NCBI GenBank assembly: GCA_963697355.1
Contig: CAVONV010000001.1
Location: 1 to 64,000, forward strand
Direction of reading: 5' to 3'
DNA from: CAVONV01 sp963697355
Lineage (GTDB): Bacteria; Acidobacteriota; Vicinamibacteria; Marinacidobacterales; DATDRI01
DNA: 64,000 bases
Below, one piece after another: positions 28,641 to 36,385 of the stretch. The notes under the pieces are model-generated. The model did not search any database. It was not told the DNA's origin and saw only the letters and a list, made by a program, of their open reading frames with translations. Every line of letters begins with the position of its first letter. Position 1 is the first letter of the stretch. The translations under genes and the position numbers were made by a program.

Positions 28641-30076
28641 GTCGATCCCCCAATGTCACCCTGAGCGAGGGCGTCCGACGACCGAGTCGAAGGGTCCCCC
28701 GAAGTTACCGAGACGGCTGTTCTCGCATCGTCGCTCCGAGCTTCAGGGGATTCTTCGACTCGCTTCGCTCGCTCAGAATGCCGTTGTTTTTCGAAATCCT
28801 TCTCCTGCTCTTCGGCCTCGCAGCCACCAGCGCCACCGCCGCGGAGAACGTCATCCTGCGGACGTCGACGGAACCTGAAGAATCCTGGGTCGGTCAGCGG
28901 GTGCGCCTCAACATCGAGGTTCTCGGCGCCGACGGCTGGGCGCAGATCCCAGACCTACCCGCCGTCGAAATCCCGGGGGCCTACGTCATGCGCACCGAGA
29001 GCCAGGGGGTGCGTCTCAGCGAGACGATCGCCCGAACGACCTATACGGGCCAGCGCTACCAGCTTTCGGTCTACTGCCAGCGGCCCGGCCAACTCGAGAT
29101 TCCGCCGTTGCCGGTCACCGCGGTCCTCAAACAGTGGGGGGTCAACGCGGCCGAGACCCCCTACAAACTCACCACGCCCGCAACCCCCCTGATCTGCAAG
29201 GTACCACCGGGCGCCGAAGGCATTCGCGGTCTGATCAGCACGACCCACCTCGATGCCGAGCAGACCTGGTCGTCACGGCCGGAAGCCGCCGCGCCCGGCG
29301 ACGCCATCACCCGGACAATCACCATGAGCGCCGACGATGTGTCCGCCATGGCGTTCCCGCCTATGCAGCATTCCGAGATCGAAGGCGTGGCCGTCTACCC
29401 CGGCCAGCCGTCGGTCAACGACGAGACAAACCGTGGGGACCTCCGCGGCCGACGCGAAGAATCGGTCACATACGTCTTCGAGGAACCTGGAGACATCGCG
29501 CTCCCCGAAATCGTCTTGTCGTGGTGGGACATCCAAGACCAGAGGCTGCGGCGAATCGAGCTGCCGGGGCTCGAGATCGCGGTCGAGGGAGAGATCACCC
29601 CAGAGCCGGCGGTGGAACCCGAAGTTGCAGCCGTCGAACAGCAGCGCGACCTCGTGCCGCTCATCGCCTCTGCCGTGGCCCTCATCGTCGTGGGCCTGTG
29701 GCTCGGGATCAGACTCGGAAGGTGGTACCAGACCTGGTGTCGCTCGTATCTGGAGTCGGAGGTTTACGCTTATCGGCACCTCAACCGAGCGTTGCGAAGC
29801 CGTGACCCCAAAGCCATTTCTGCATCAATCATGCGCTGGCTCGACCGCCTCGATCCCGGCACCCGCCCGGCCCGCCTCGATCTGTTTCTCGAAGATCACG
29901 GCGGCGAAACCACACAAGCGGCCGCTGCAACGCTGAGTCAGAGTCTCGCGTCCGGTGAACCCTTTGCCGAGGCACGAGCGATGGCCCGTGGTTTGAAGAA
30001 GGCTCGCAATCACCTGCTTCGCAGCCGGCACGCCGTCCGACGAGCGGAAAGAATCCTGCCCGAATTGAACGGTTGA
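28637..30076 (+). CDS. BatD-like protein with a repeat-derived leader
   Basis: The frame opens at ATG 28637, overlapping the TPR stop. Its first 47 codons are basic and low in hydrophobicity and come from a palindromic repeat (28661-28776). ATG at 28778 starts MPLFFEILLLLFGLAATSAT, a perfect Sec signal, so the mature protein probably starts there. The periplasmic part has BatD features (WVGQRVRLNIEVLG, GQRYQLSVYCQRPGQLEIPP, ESVTYVFEEPGDIALPEIVL with SWWD). A helix (LIASAVALIVVGLWLGIRLG) then precedes a cytoplasmic tail ending PELNG. The repeat may have landed between the original start and the signal peptide. BatD is thought to hold the VWA complex in the envelope. Confidence 0.8.
   Translation: MSRSPNVTLSEGVRRPSRRVPRSYRDGCSRIVAPSFRGFFDSLRSLRMPLFFEILLLLFGLAATSATAAENVILRTSTEPEESWVGQRVRLNIEVLGADGWAQIPDLPAVEIPGAYVMRTESQGVRLSETIARTTYTGQRYQLSVYCQRPGQLEIPPLPVTAVLKQWGVNAAETPYKLTTPATPLICKVPPGAEGIRGLISTTHLDAEQTWSSRPEAAAPGDAITRTITMSADDVSAMAFPPMQHSEIEGVAVYPGQPSVNDETNRGDLRGRREESVTYVFEEPGDIALPEIVLSWWDIQDQRLRRIELPGLEIAVEGEITPEPAVEPEVAAVEQQRDLVPLIASAVALIVVGLWLGIRLGRWYQTWCRSYLESEVYAYRHLNRALRSRDPKAISASIMRWLDRLDPGTRPARLDLFLEDHGGETTQAAAATLSQSLASGEPFAEARAMARGLKKARNHLLRSRHAVRRAERILPELNG
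28661..28776. repeat. Palindromic repeat inside the BatD frame
   Basis: CTGAGCGAG at 28661-28669 pairs with CTCGCTCAG at 28768-28776, and CGAGTCGAA at 28683-28691 pairs with TTCGACTCG at 28754-28762. The two nested arms enclose ~60 bases. Such GAGCGAxxCGAGTCGAAG palindromes are common between genes in many bacteria; here it is read through in frame. Confidence 0.65.
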
Positions 30077-30122
30077 GGGCGCCTCAACGTACAATGCGCC
30101 CATCCGATTCGGGAGAAGAAAC

Positions 30123-30155
30123 GTGAAGAAGATCCGAGTCATACTCAACGGCTGA
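30123..30155 (+). pseudogene. Ten-codon gene stump after the Bat operon
   Basis: GTG at 30123, with GGGAGAAGAAAC just upstream, reads VKKIRVILNG and stops. A good ribosome site in front of a ten-codon frame suggests the 5' end of a lost gene that once continued the operon. No family can be named. Confidence 0.25.
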
Positions 30156-30186
30156 ATTAGCGTGGTTAGCTGCCCGCTTGCACCGC

Positions 30187-31635
30187 TTACTCAGCCTTTT
30201 CGATATCCGGCAACACCCAACTGCGATCCATAAAAGCCTGCTTGGGCGAGTAGAGCCGGAAATAGGGGAACCAGGCGCGCCCCGCCTCGGTAGGAATCCA
30301 GTTCTTGGCCTTGTCGCCCTCCGGCTTGTCGGGACCGAAGTATATGTCGACCGAGCCATCCGGGTTCATGGCCAAGTCCATGCGCGAGGAGCGGTCGGCA
30401 ATCTCATAGGAGTTGTTTATCAGGGTGCGGGTGCTGACCTCATAGGCGGTGACTGACCAAAAGGTCTCGGCGGGCGGATCAGCGGGCACATGCAGCCTGT
30501 AATTTTTGCCGCCGTCCAGCCAGTCACCGTCCTTGTCCTTGTAAGCCGCCAGATAAACCTGTCCTTTGCCCGTCTTTTGCCCATGCATCGCAGGGTTGTT
30601 GGTCACAGCCTCGTAGAACCAGGCGGCGCGACCGTCCAATTCGTCGTAGTGCTCTCGGCGCTGGTTTGGTGGGCAGACGGTGGCGAATTCCCAGAATGAC
30701 CCCTCCACGTAGTGAGAGTCTTCAAGACGCGGGTTGAAGAAGTCATTGGCCTTGGCCATGGCCTCACCCACGAGCGCCGCTTCGGTCAAAATCTTCTTCT
30801 GTTCCGTAGTAGGGTTGAAGGGCTTGCCTTTTTCGATGCCAAGCGGCTTGAGCATGGCCATGAAGAAACGGTCGCGTTCGGCTACCGGTTCCTTTTCGAG
30901 CCCCTTGGCCAGTCGTTCGAAATACTCGAAGCCTTTAGGCGCTGCCGCCATCCAAGGCTTACCTTCGGGTCGTATGTATCCCCTGGGCTTCGGGTTATTT
31001 CTTTCGGCATAGGGGTAGACCTGAATCTGTTCGAGATGCTTCAGGCGCGTCTTTGCATCGGTCGCCATCAGGCGTATACCGACCAACAGATTCATGGTGG
31101 GCGATTTTGCCACTTTATAACCTTGTGCCTCGGCGTCTTTCGGCACCTCCTGGCCCGGTCCGACGAAGAGGTATTTGCCCGGTTCGGTCATTGCGGTAAT
31201 GGCGATCTGCCACATGTCGTGGGCCGCACCACGCACCTCCGCCTCCGGCATCACAACCACCCAGGGCCCCTCAGCTAGATCAATGAACGGCAGTACGTAG
31301 GGCGTGGTCGCATTGTAGGTGAGTCCACCCAGTCGATCCTTGTAGCTCTCCAGAAAGACGGCCTGGCCGTTTTTGGCGCCGAGTTGCTCCGTGTGCGCGT
31401 ATTGCCACTGCGCCATACTGGCAAACGGTATCGCCCAGAGATAAGCCTGTACGGCCCGTTGGAAGTCCATTTCATTAAACAGCTTCTTGACGGTTGCATC
31501 GGTCGGGTAGCCGTTGGCGAAATCATGGGTGAATTCCAGCTTGCCGATACGGGTGTCGAGGGTTTCTGCCTGCAGTACGGTACTCGTGAAGACTGCTCCG
31601 ATTGCTACAGCGATCAGCGTTGTTTTCTTCAGCAT
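30187..31635 (-). CDS. Exported DUF1254/DUF1214 protein
   Basis: The 482-residue protein has a Sec signal (LIAVAIGAVFTSTVLQAE). The DUF1254 part follows: FQRAVQAYLWAIPFASMAQW, TPYVLPFIDLAEGPWVVVMP, YLFVGPGQEVPKDAEAQGY. The DUF1214 part is LHVPADPPAETFWSVTAYEV, MDLAMNPDGSVDIYFGPDKP and WFPYFRLYSPKQAFMDRSWV. These domains fold as jelly rolls and are widespread without a settled function. It shares its architecture and much sequence with the gene at 31660-33129, 24 bases upstream on the same strand, so the two form a duplicated operon. It converges with the Bat operon. Confidence 0.85.
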   Translation of the reverse strand: MLKKTTLIAVAIGAVFTSTVLQAETLDTRIGKLEFTHDFANGYPTDATVKKLFNEMDFQRAVQAYLWAIPFASMAQWQYAHTEQLGAKNGQAVFLESYKDRLGGLTYNATTPYVLPFIDLAEGPWVVVMPEAEVRGAAHDMWQIAITAMTEPGKYLFVGPGQEVPKDAEAQGYKVAKSPTMNLLVGIRLMATDAKTRLKHLEQIQVYPYAERNNPKPRGYIRPEGKPWMAAAPKGFEYFERLAKGLEKEPVAERDRFFMAMLKPLGIEKGKPFNPTTEQKKILTEAALVGEAMAKANDFFNPRLEDSHYVEGSFWEFATVCPPNQRREHYDELDGRAAWFYEAVTNNPAMHGQKTGKGQVYLAAYKDKDGDWLDGGKNYRLHVPADPPAETFWSVTAYEVSTRTLINNSYEIADRSSRMDLAMNPDGSVDIYFGPDKPEGDKAKNWIPTEAGRAWFPYFRLYSPKQAFMDRSWVLPDIEKAE

Positions 31636-31659
31636 TTTGTACTTTCCTTTCTGTGTCTG

Positions 31660-33129
31660 TTAGTTGATCTTCTCGAAGTCGCCCGGCCGCCAGGTCTGGT
31701 CGAAAAAAGGTTGGGTCGGGCTGTAGAGCCGCAGCAAGGTAAACCAGCCCTTGCCCGGAACGGTGCGCAGATAATTCGACTCAGGCGCCCCCTTGGGAAG
31801 TTCTGGGCCGAAATAAAGGTCAACCGATCCGTCATCATTAAATTTCAATTTGTCTAATGATCCGATAGATGGGAACGGCTGACCGTTTTTCAAGCCGGAA
31901 GCGTTATATCCATCATAAAGCGTTACCGACCAGAAGTTTTCCGCAGGGACGTTGGGTGGAAGGTGCAATTTATAAGAGGAACCGCCAGAGAGGTGGTTAC
32001 CATCGGAATCACGGTAGGCGAAGGGATACTTGGAGCCTTTGCCGACCATGTTCATGACCATGGCCGGGCTGATGGAATAGCCGATCTTGAACATGCCCAT
32101 GCGTGCATCGATGTCGATGTAGGTTTCCTGTTTGAACTCGACGTCGAGGACGTTGAGGACGTTGTGCCACTGTCGGTCATCGTAGTAGAGGGTGTTCGGA
32201 AGTTTATCCCCATGGCGTAATGCCTGGGCCATCTTCATCCCAACATCCGCACCAGCCGCCAAAATCTCTTTCATGTGTGCATCTGGTTCGAATGGTTTTC
32301 CTTTAATAATGCCAAGAGATGCCATCATGCCGCGCATGGACCAGTCCTCGGGGCCGACGTACTCGTTGCTCACAAAATCAGCGAGGCCCTCGAAATAGCT
32401 GTAGTCCTGAGGGTAGAGCATGTTGGCCGCCCTACCGGTGCCGTTCGGGAACACCATTTCCGGTGGGTTGTCCTTTTTGCTGAGCGGATAGATCTTGGTC
32501 CGCTCCATCAGAGCAACTCCCTCCTTGGTGCCTCCGTCCTCATCGCGGAAAGCGCGCCAGAATACGAAGACGTTGTATGTCGAGGACTTGAAAGTGAAGT
32601 AGCCTTCCGGGGACTCGCCCTTGAAGTCCGGAGGCAGGATGAGGTATTTGCCACCTTCGCCCTTGTCCGGGCCGACAAACCCGACATCGGTGAGCGGGCG
32701 ATGCCAGAAGTCATCGAGGATACCTTGGAGTTTTGGCGGCACTTCGATGACGGTGGGACCGTCCTTTTTCAGATCAAGGTAACCCATTCCGTAGATCACA
32801 TCAGAGTTCGGGGTGCTGACGATGGTTTCGGCGCTAAGGCGGTCCTTCCAGATGGGAAAGACATTGGAGCCCTCGCCGAACTCGGCTTCCGAGCCCTTCT
32901 TCATTGCCCACAGGGCGGTGGCCGGCAGGGACCAGATGACGACCTGGCAGGCTCGTTGGAATAGGACTTCGTCGTAAAGGCGGTCGGAGGATTCCTTTGT
33001 TGGATAATTCTCCGGGAAAGGTAGCGACCGGAGATCGTTCCAGCGGTCTTCTGCGGCCTGCGCCTGCATTACCGCTTGCGTGACGAGCACAGCCACCAAC
33101 GCCAGCACGATGCTGAGTTTTGTCATCAT
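31660..33129 (-). CDS. Exported DUF1254/DUF1214 protein, paralogue
   Basis: The 489-residue protein begins MMTKLSIVLALVAVLVTQAV with cleavage near MQAQAAED. It has the DUF1254 features LFQRACQVVIWSLPATALWA, TPNSDVIYGMGYLDLKKDGP and FVGPDKGEGGKYLILPPDF, and the DUF1214 features LHLPPNVPAENFWSVTLYDG, LKFNDDGSVDLYFGPELPKG and WFTLLRLYSPTQPFFDQTWR. It is the first gene of the two-gene unit. DUF1254 proteins often occur beside sulfatases and outer-membrane channels in environmental genomes; here the sulfatase is 11 kb away across the Bat operon. Role unknown. Confidence 0.85.
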   Translation of the reverse strand: MMTKLSIVLALVAVLVTQAVMQAQAAEDRWNDLRSLPFPENYPTKESSDRLYDEVLFQRACQVVIWSLPATALWAMKKGSEAEFGEGSNVFPIWKDRLSAETIVSTPNSDVIYGMGYLDLKKDGPTVIEVPPKLQGILDDFWHRPLTDVGFVGPDKGEGGKYLILPPDFKGESPEGYFTFKSSTYNVFVFWRAFRDEDGGTKEGVALMERTKIYPLSKKDNPPEMVFPNGTGRAANMLYPQDYSYFEGLADFVSNEYVGPEDWSMRGMMASLGIIKGKPFEPDAHMKEILAAGADVGMKMAQALRHGDKLPNTLYYDDRQWHNVLNVLDVEFKQETYIDIDARMGMFKIGYSISPAMVMNMVGKGSKYPFAYRDSDGNHLSGGSSYKLHLPPNVPAENFWSVTLYDGYNASGLKNGQPFPSIGSLDKLKFNDDGSVDLYFGPELPKGAPESNYLRTVPGKGWFTLLRLYSPTQPFFDQTWRPGDFEKIN

Positions 33130-33491
33130 TGTTTACCTCCTAATATTATCCGGTCGATTGGCCCGGAAACTCTGACTTCCGAGCGGTCTCAACAGTCAAG
33201 GCGGCCGTCGTGCAGACCGCGGGCAATGGTGCGCTGACACACGCGCGCGCAAGCGCAGGTGTCGCGCTACCCTGCTTTGACGAACACGCGGCCGAACTCG
33301 GCAGCGCCGCCGATACGGAAGCCACAGAATAGGCGTGCCAGTGTCCACGAACAGCCGCCTTCTGGGTCAACATCGCCTGCAGTCTGGCCGCGGCGGTGGG
33401 AGGGACGGGATGTATCCCGCTCGCTTTGATGCTGATAACTCCGCTCCTATCCGATCCCCTGTCAGCGCCGTCACCCATGCCCGAGCATGAC
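33130..33491. other. Gene-free stretch
   Basis: About 360 bases between the DUF1254 genes and the chimeric barrel gene. The left end contains the promoter region of the DUF1254 unit. No frame, repeat or hairpin could be supported. Confidence 0.4.
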
Positions 33492-35291
33492 TCAAAACTC
33501 GAACTCCGCCCGCAGCCCCAGCACCCAGGTCCTGGTGCCGGGGACGTCCTCGTCATTCCGCCACCAGTACTGGAGATCCGGCATCACGCTCACGGTCTGG
33601 GTGAGCCGCAGGACGTAGAAGACCTCGCAGCCGCTCTCGACGCCACGATCGGCGTCGCTCGGCTTGCCGGCGAAGATCCCGAACCCGGCGATGTCCTGAG
33701 ATCGGGCGAACGGCACCAGCCACAACGCCCCCAGCGAAAACAGCTCGCGGTAGTCCCCCGACAGCCGCTCGAACGACCGGCTCCAGCGGCCTGCCAGCGC
33801 CCAGCGGCCGTTGAACTGCCGGTCCCCCGACACCATCACCGACTGCCCCGGACCGTGCTCCGGCCCCTCTCCGTCGTCGAGGTCGAGGTGGCTTATGGTG
33901 AGACGCACGGCGGCCTCGTTGGGGCCGTCGACGTCACGCTCGAAACCGATCTCTCCGAGGTAAAGGAACTTGCCGTCCACCAGGCTGCCGAAGTCCGGGT
34001 ACCGGCGGTTGGCCTTGCCGTCCATGATCGCCGCCGACGCGTAGAGCGGACCCTTCCAGACGATCCCGTTGACGCCGAGGCCAATGTCGTTGTTGCCCAC
34101 CCACTGCGCCCCGCCGGCGGCCGCCAGCGGCCGCGCCATGAAGAAGCGGCGGTCGTCGTCGAGGTAGCGCGCCGGGCCGAAGTACGACGGTGCGTAGAGC
34201 TGGCCCGCGCGGATGCCCCAACCCCGGTCGGGGCCGGTATGCTGCTCGTGCTCCCAGTGCAGTAGGCCCAGAGTGGTGAACGTCAGATCGGGGTCGGTGT
34301 CGAGGTCGTTGGGGGTTTCGACGACACCTTGGTTGTCGGCAAACTCTCGCGTCGTCGGCCGGCCGAGCGTCCAGTCGTGGGCGAGGCCCACAACCAGACG
34401 CCCCGCGCTGTCTGCGTCGCGCACCGGCTCCCAGGTAAAGAGCAGCAGCGTCTCGCTGATGGAGTGCGACGACCCACCCTCCGAGCCCCACTGAGTGTTG
34501 GCCGAGAAGTACCCGCCGAACGAGATCCCATCCTCGGTCCACAGCCGGTTCTTCCACTCGAAGTAGCTCCGGTCGAGAAGATCTCCGCTGATGACTGTTT
34601 CACCGTAGGGTCGCGGGTCGGACGGCCCCCGATCGCCGAGCCACTTGCCCCTTGAAAGCGACGATGTCCGCTCCGTCTCGCTGTCCTCAGCTTGGAGATC
34701 GCTATGAACCCCCAGGACACCGCTCTTAATGCCCGCTCGGAAATTCTTGAAGATCTCGAAGCCGGCATTGAAGTCGAAGTTGAGCGTCCGATAAGTATAG
34801 CTCGTCCGATTGTCGACGCTCGTCGACATGCCCTGGCCGTAGTAGTCCATTTGCGGTGAGTTCTCGTACTTGCCGTAAAAATCCAAGAACGTTCGGTCGC
34901 TCTGTAAGCTCTTGAAATCCAGACGGAAGTCGGCCATCGTTGCTAGTAGCGGCGTTATCCGACCCGTCGCCCGCCAGTCGAGTCGGTCGCGCCAGAGCTC
35001 ACTACGCCGGTAACCGACACCGAACGAGACGCCCTGCCCAGAGCGCATGCGGCCCATGACGATCTGCCACCCGTTGGCTCCCTTGCCGCTCTCGGTTCCG
35101 CTCAAGAGTCCCCGTTCCACGTTCACTTCGTCGACCAACGGGGATTGTCGTTCCGGCCAGAGTCTGGTCATCTTGTCGCGACGGATCTGCTCGATCTCCT
35201 CAGTTCGTGTCTTGGGCTGTGTCAATGCCGGAGCGGCCGTTATCGACAGAAGTAGGAGAGAAAAGTAGATTTGTCTGACCTTACCTATCAT
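33492..35291 (-). CDS. Chimeric outer-membrane barrel: BamA-like front fused to OprB-like porin
   Basis: ATG at 35291 begins MIGKVRQIYFSLLLLSITAA, a Sec signal. Residues ~45-215 resemble BamA/TamA-like surface antigens (GWQIVMGRMRSGQGVSFGVG, YRRSELWRDRLDWRATGRIT, NFDFNAGFEIFKNFRAGIKS). From about residue 220 the text becomes an OprB-type carbohydrate porin (SYFEWKNRLWTEDGISFGGY, SETLLLFTWEPVRDADSAGR, GFGIFAGKPSDADRGVESGC, TQTVSVMPDLQYWWRNDEDV) ending in LRAEFEF. The frame is open throughout. The join lies near 34650 and the back half looks richer in GC. Two barrel families in one 599-residue chain suggest in-frame fusion by deletion. Whether it folds is unknown. Confidence 0.65.
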   Translation of the reverse strand: MIGKVRQIYFSLLLLSITAAPALTQPKTRTEEIEQIRRDKMTRLWPERQSPLVDEVNVERGLLSGTESGKGANGWQIVMGRMRSGQGVSFGVGYRRSELWRDRLDWRATGRITPLLATMADFRLDFKSLQSDRTFLDFYGKYENSPQMDYYGQGMSTSVDNRTSYTYRTLNFDFNAGFEIFKNFRAGIKSGVLGVHSDLQAEDSETERTSSLSRGKWLGDRGPSDPRPYGETVISGDLLDRSYFEWKNRLWTEDGISFGGYFSANTQWGSEGGSSHSISETLLLFTWEPVRDADSAGRLVVGLAHDWTLGRPTTREFADNQGVVETPNDLDTDPDLTFTTLGLLHWEHEQHTGPDRGWGIRAGQLYAPSYFGPARYLDDDRRFFMARPLAAAGGAQWVGNNDIGLGVNGIVWKGPLYASAAIMDGKANRRYPDFGSLVDGKFLYLGEIGFERDVDGPNEAAVRLTISHLDLDDGEGPEHGPGQSVMVSGDRQFNGRWALAGRWSRSFERLSGDYRELFSLGALWLVPFARSQDIAGFGIFAGKPSDADRGVESGCEVFYVLRLTQTVSVMPDLQYWWRNDEDVPGTRTWVLGLRAEFEF

Positions 35292-35473
35292 AGGAGACAC
35301 CCCCAGAAAGAGCCGACTGCTCCTATCGATACCGGCCTTTCCGTGTTCAGACTTCGTTTACTCAAGGCCCCAAACTGCAACTTTGGGTCCCTAGGCTGTG
35401 TTTTCGACTCCACTATTTACTGGCCACTGTTTACGGGTGACTCCTTCTACCCCAGCCCCAATTCACTCTGGGG

Positions 35474-36007
35474 TTATTTGGGTGGATAGCGCTTGAACAT
35501 GTCCGCGACCACCTTGTCGATCTTCTTCGCATTCGATTCTGGATTGTCGCTCACCGTGTCAGAACCTATGCCGCGCCAAACGAGCTGTTTTTTCTTGGCA
35601 TCCCAGATATCCACGACCAAGGTCCCCTCCAGATAGGTACGGACCTGAGTCGAAGAGGAGCCCATCCCCATGCCGCCGCCCCAGTACCAATCATCTCCGA
35701 AGCCATAATCCATGTGCGTGGTATCCATACGGACTTGCTCACTGTCTTCGGCGTTGTAGGTCACGTACACGTCAGGACTCGAGCTGACCTTTCTCAAACC
35801 CTTCGCCGACATTTGTTGATCGACCGCATCCATGAGACGTTGGTGGCCAAGCGGATCTTCCTCTTTGATGGTCTGTTGACCTTCATGCCATGCGAAGGTC
35901 TCGAAGCTCGAGAAATCCGCACTTTTGTCGTAATCGAAGTTGACGCGGGCTGAGCAGCCCAGCGCGACTAGCCCTACCAACAGGACGAAAAGCAGTTGTT
36001 TTTTCAT
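35474..36007 (-). CDS. DUF4136 lipoprotein
   Basis: The 177-residue protein starts MKKQLLFVLLVGLVALGCSA with the lipobox cysteine at residue 18. ATG at 36007 follows GGGGAGGAC and was preferred to a longer frame. DUF4136 features are visible: VNFDYDKSADFSSFETFAWH, LMDAVDQQMSAKGLRKVSSS, PDVYVTYNAEDSEQ, YLEGTLVVDIWDAKKKQLVW and a C-terminal FKRYPPK. Such lipoproteins are common in Acidobacteriota and Bacteroidota, with no known activity. It stands alone with its own promoter region, which contains a 34 bp palindrome upstream. Confidence 0.85.
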   Translation of the reverse strand: MKKQLLFVLLVGLVALGCSARVNFDYDKSADFSSFETFAWHEGQQTIKEEDPLGHQRLMDAVDQQMSAKGLRKVSSSPDVYVTYNAEDSEQVRMDTTHMDYGFGDDWYWGGGMGMGSSSTQVRTYLEGTLVVDIWDAKKKQLVWRGIGSDTVSDNPESNAKKIDKVVADMFKRYPPK

Positions 36008-36385
36008 TTGTCCTCCCCTTTCGGAATTGCTCGGCACATTTGTGTAACGCTTCTCATGGCGCTCCTTCTCGACATTCAACTCCACCTATGAAAAATCCAT
36101 GCCGAGACTGAACCGAAAGTAACGAGGGCGTTAAACTCACATAAACAAGAGGGTACGGCTATTCCGGGGTTGTCGGCACCTCGCAAACCGGCTCACGTTT
36201 CCACGAAATATTGTGGAACCACAACATTTCGTGGCAAGTAGTTGGCGATGACAGCATCCCTTCAAAACCCTAACTAAGGAGTTGGTAGGTCCATGCACGT
36301 TCATGGGACTCCTCTTTAGGTATCGTTCATCTAACGACCAAAGCATCGAGAACAAATGTCGACGCCCTCCTCCGGCACCCTTTGG
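36008..36385. other. Intergenic stretch with a palindromic repeat
   Basis: About 380 bases between the divergently read-out lipoprotein gene and the symporter gene end. The 34 bp palindrome at 36201-36234 is the only clear structure. Confidence 0.5.
36201..36234. repeat. 34 bp REP-like palindrome, copy 2
   Basis: CCACGAAATATTGTGG and CCACAACATTTCGTGG pair over 15 of 16 positions with a 2-base loop. Against copy 3 the arm changes from CGGTAT to CGAAAT are compensated on the other side, which keeps the stem. Confidence 0.8.

Noticed and set aside
30712..31278. 188-codon plus-strand frame
   Set aside because: Antisense to the DUF1254 gene, which is well supported.
33396..34265. 289-codon open frame on the plus strand
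   Set aside because: Antisense of the OprB-like half of the chimeric barrel gene; no supporting motif.
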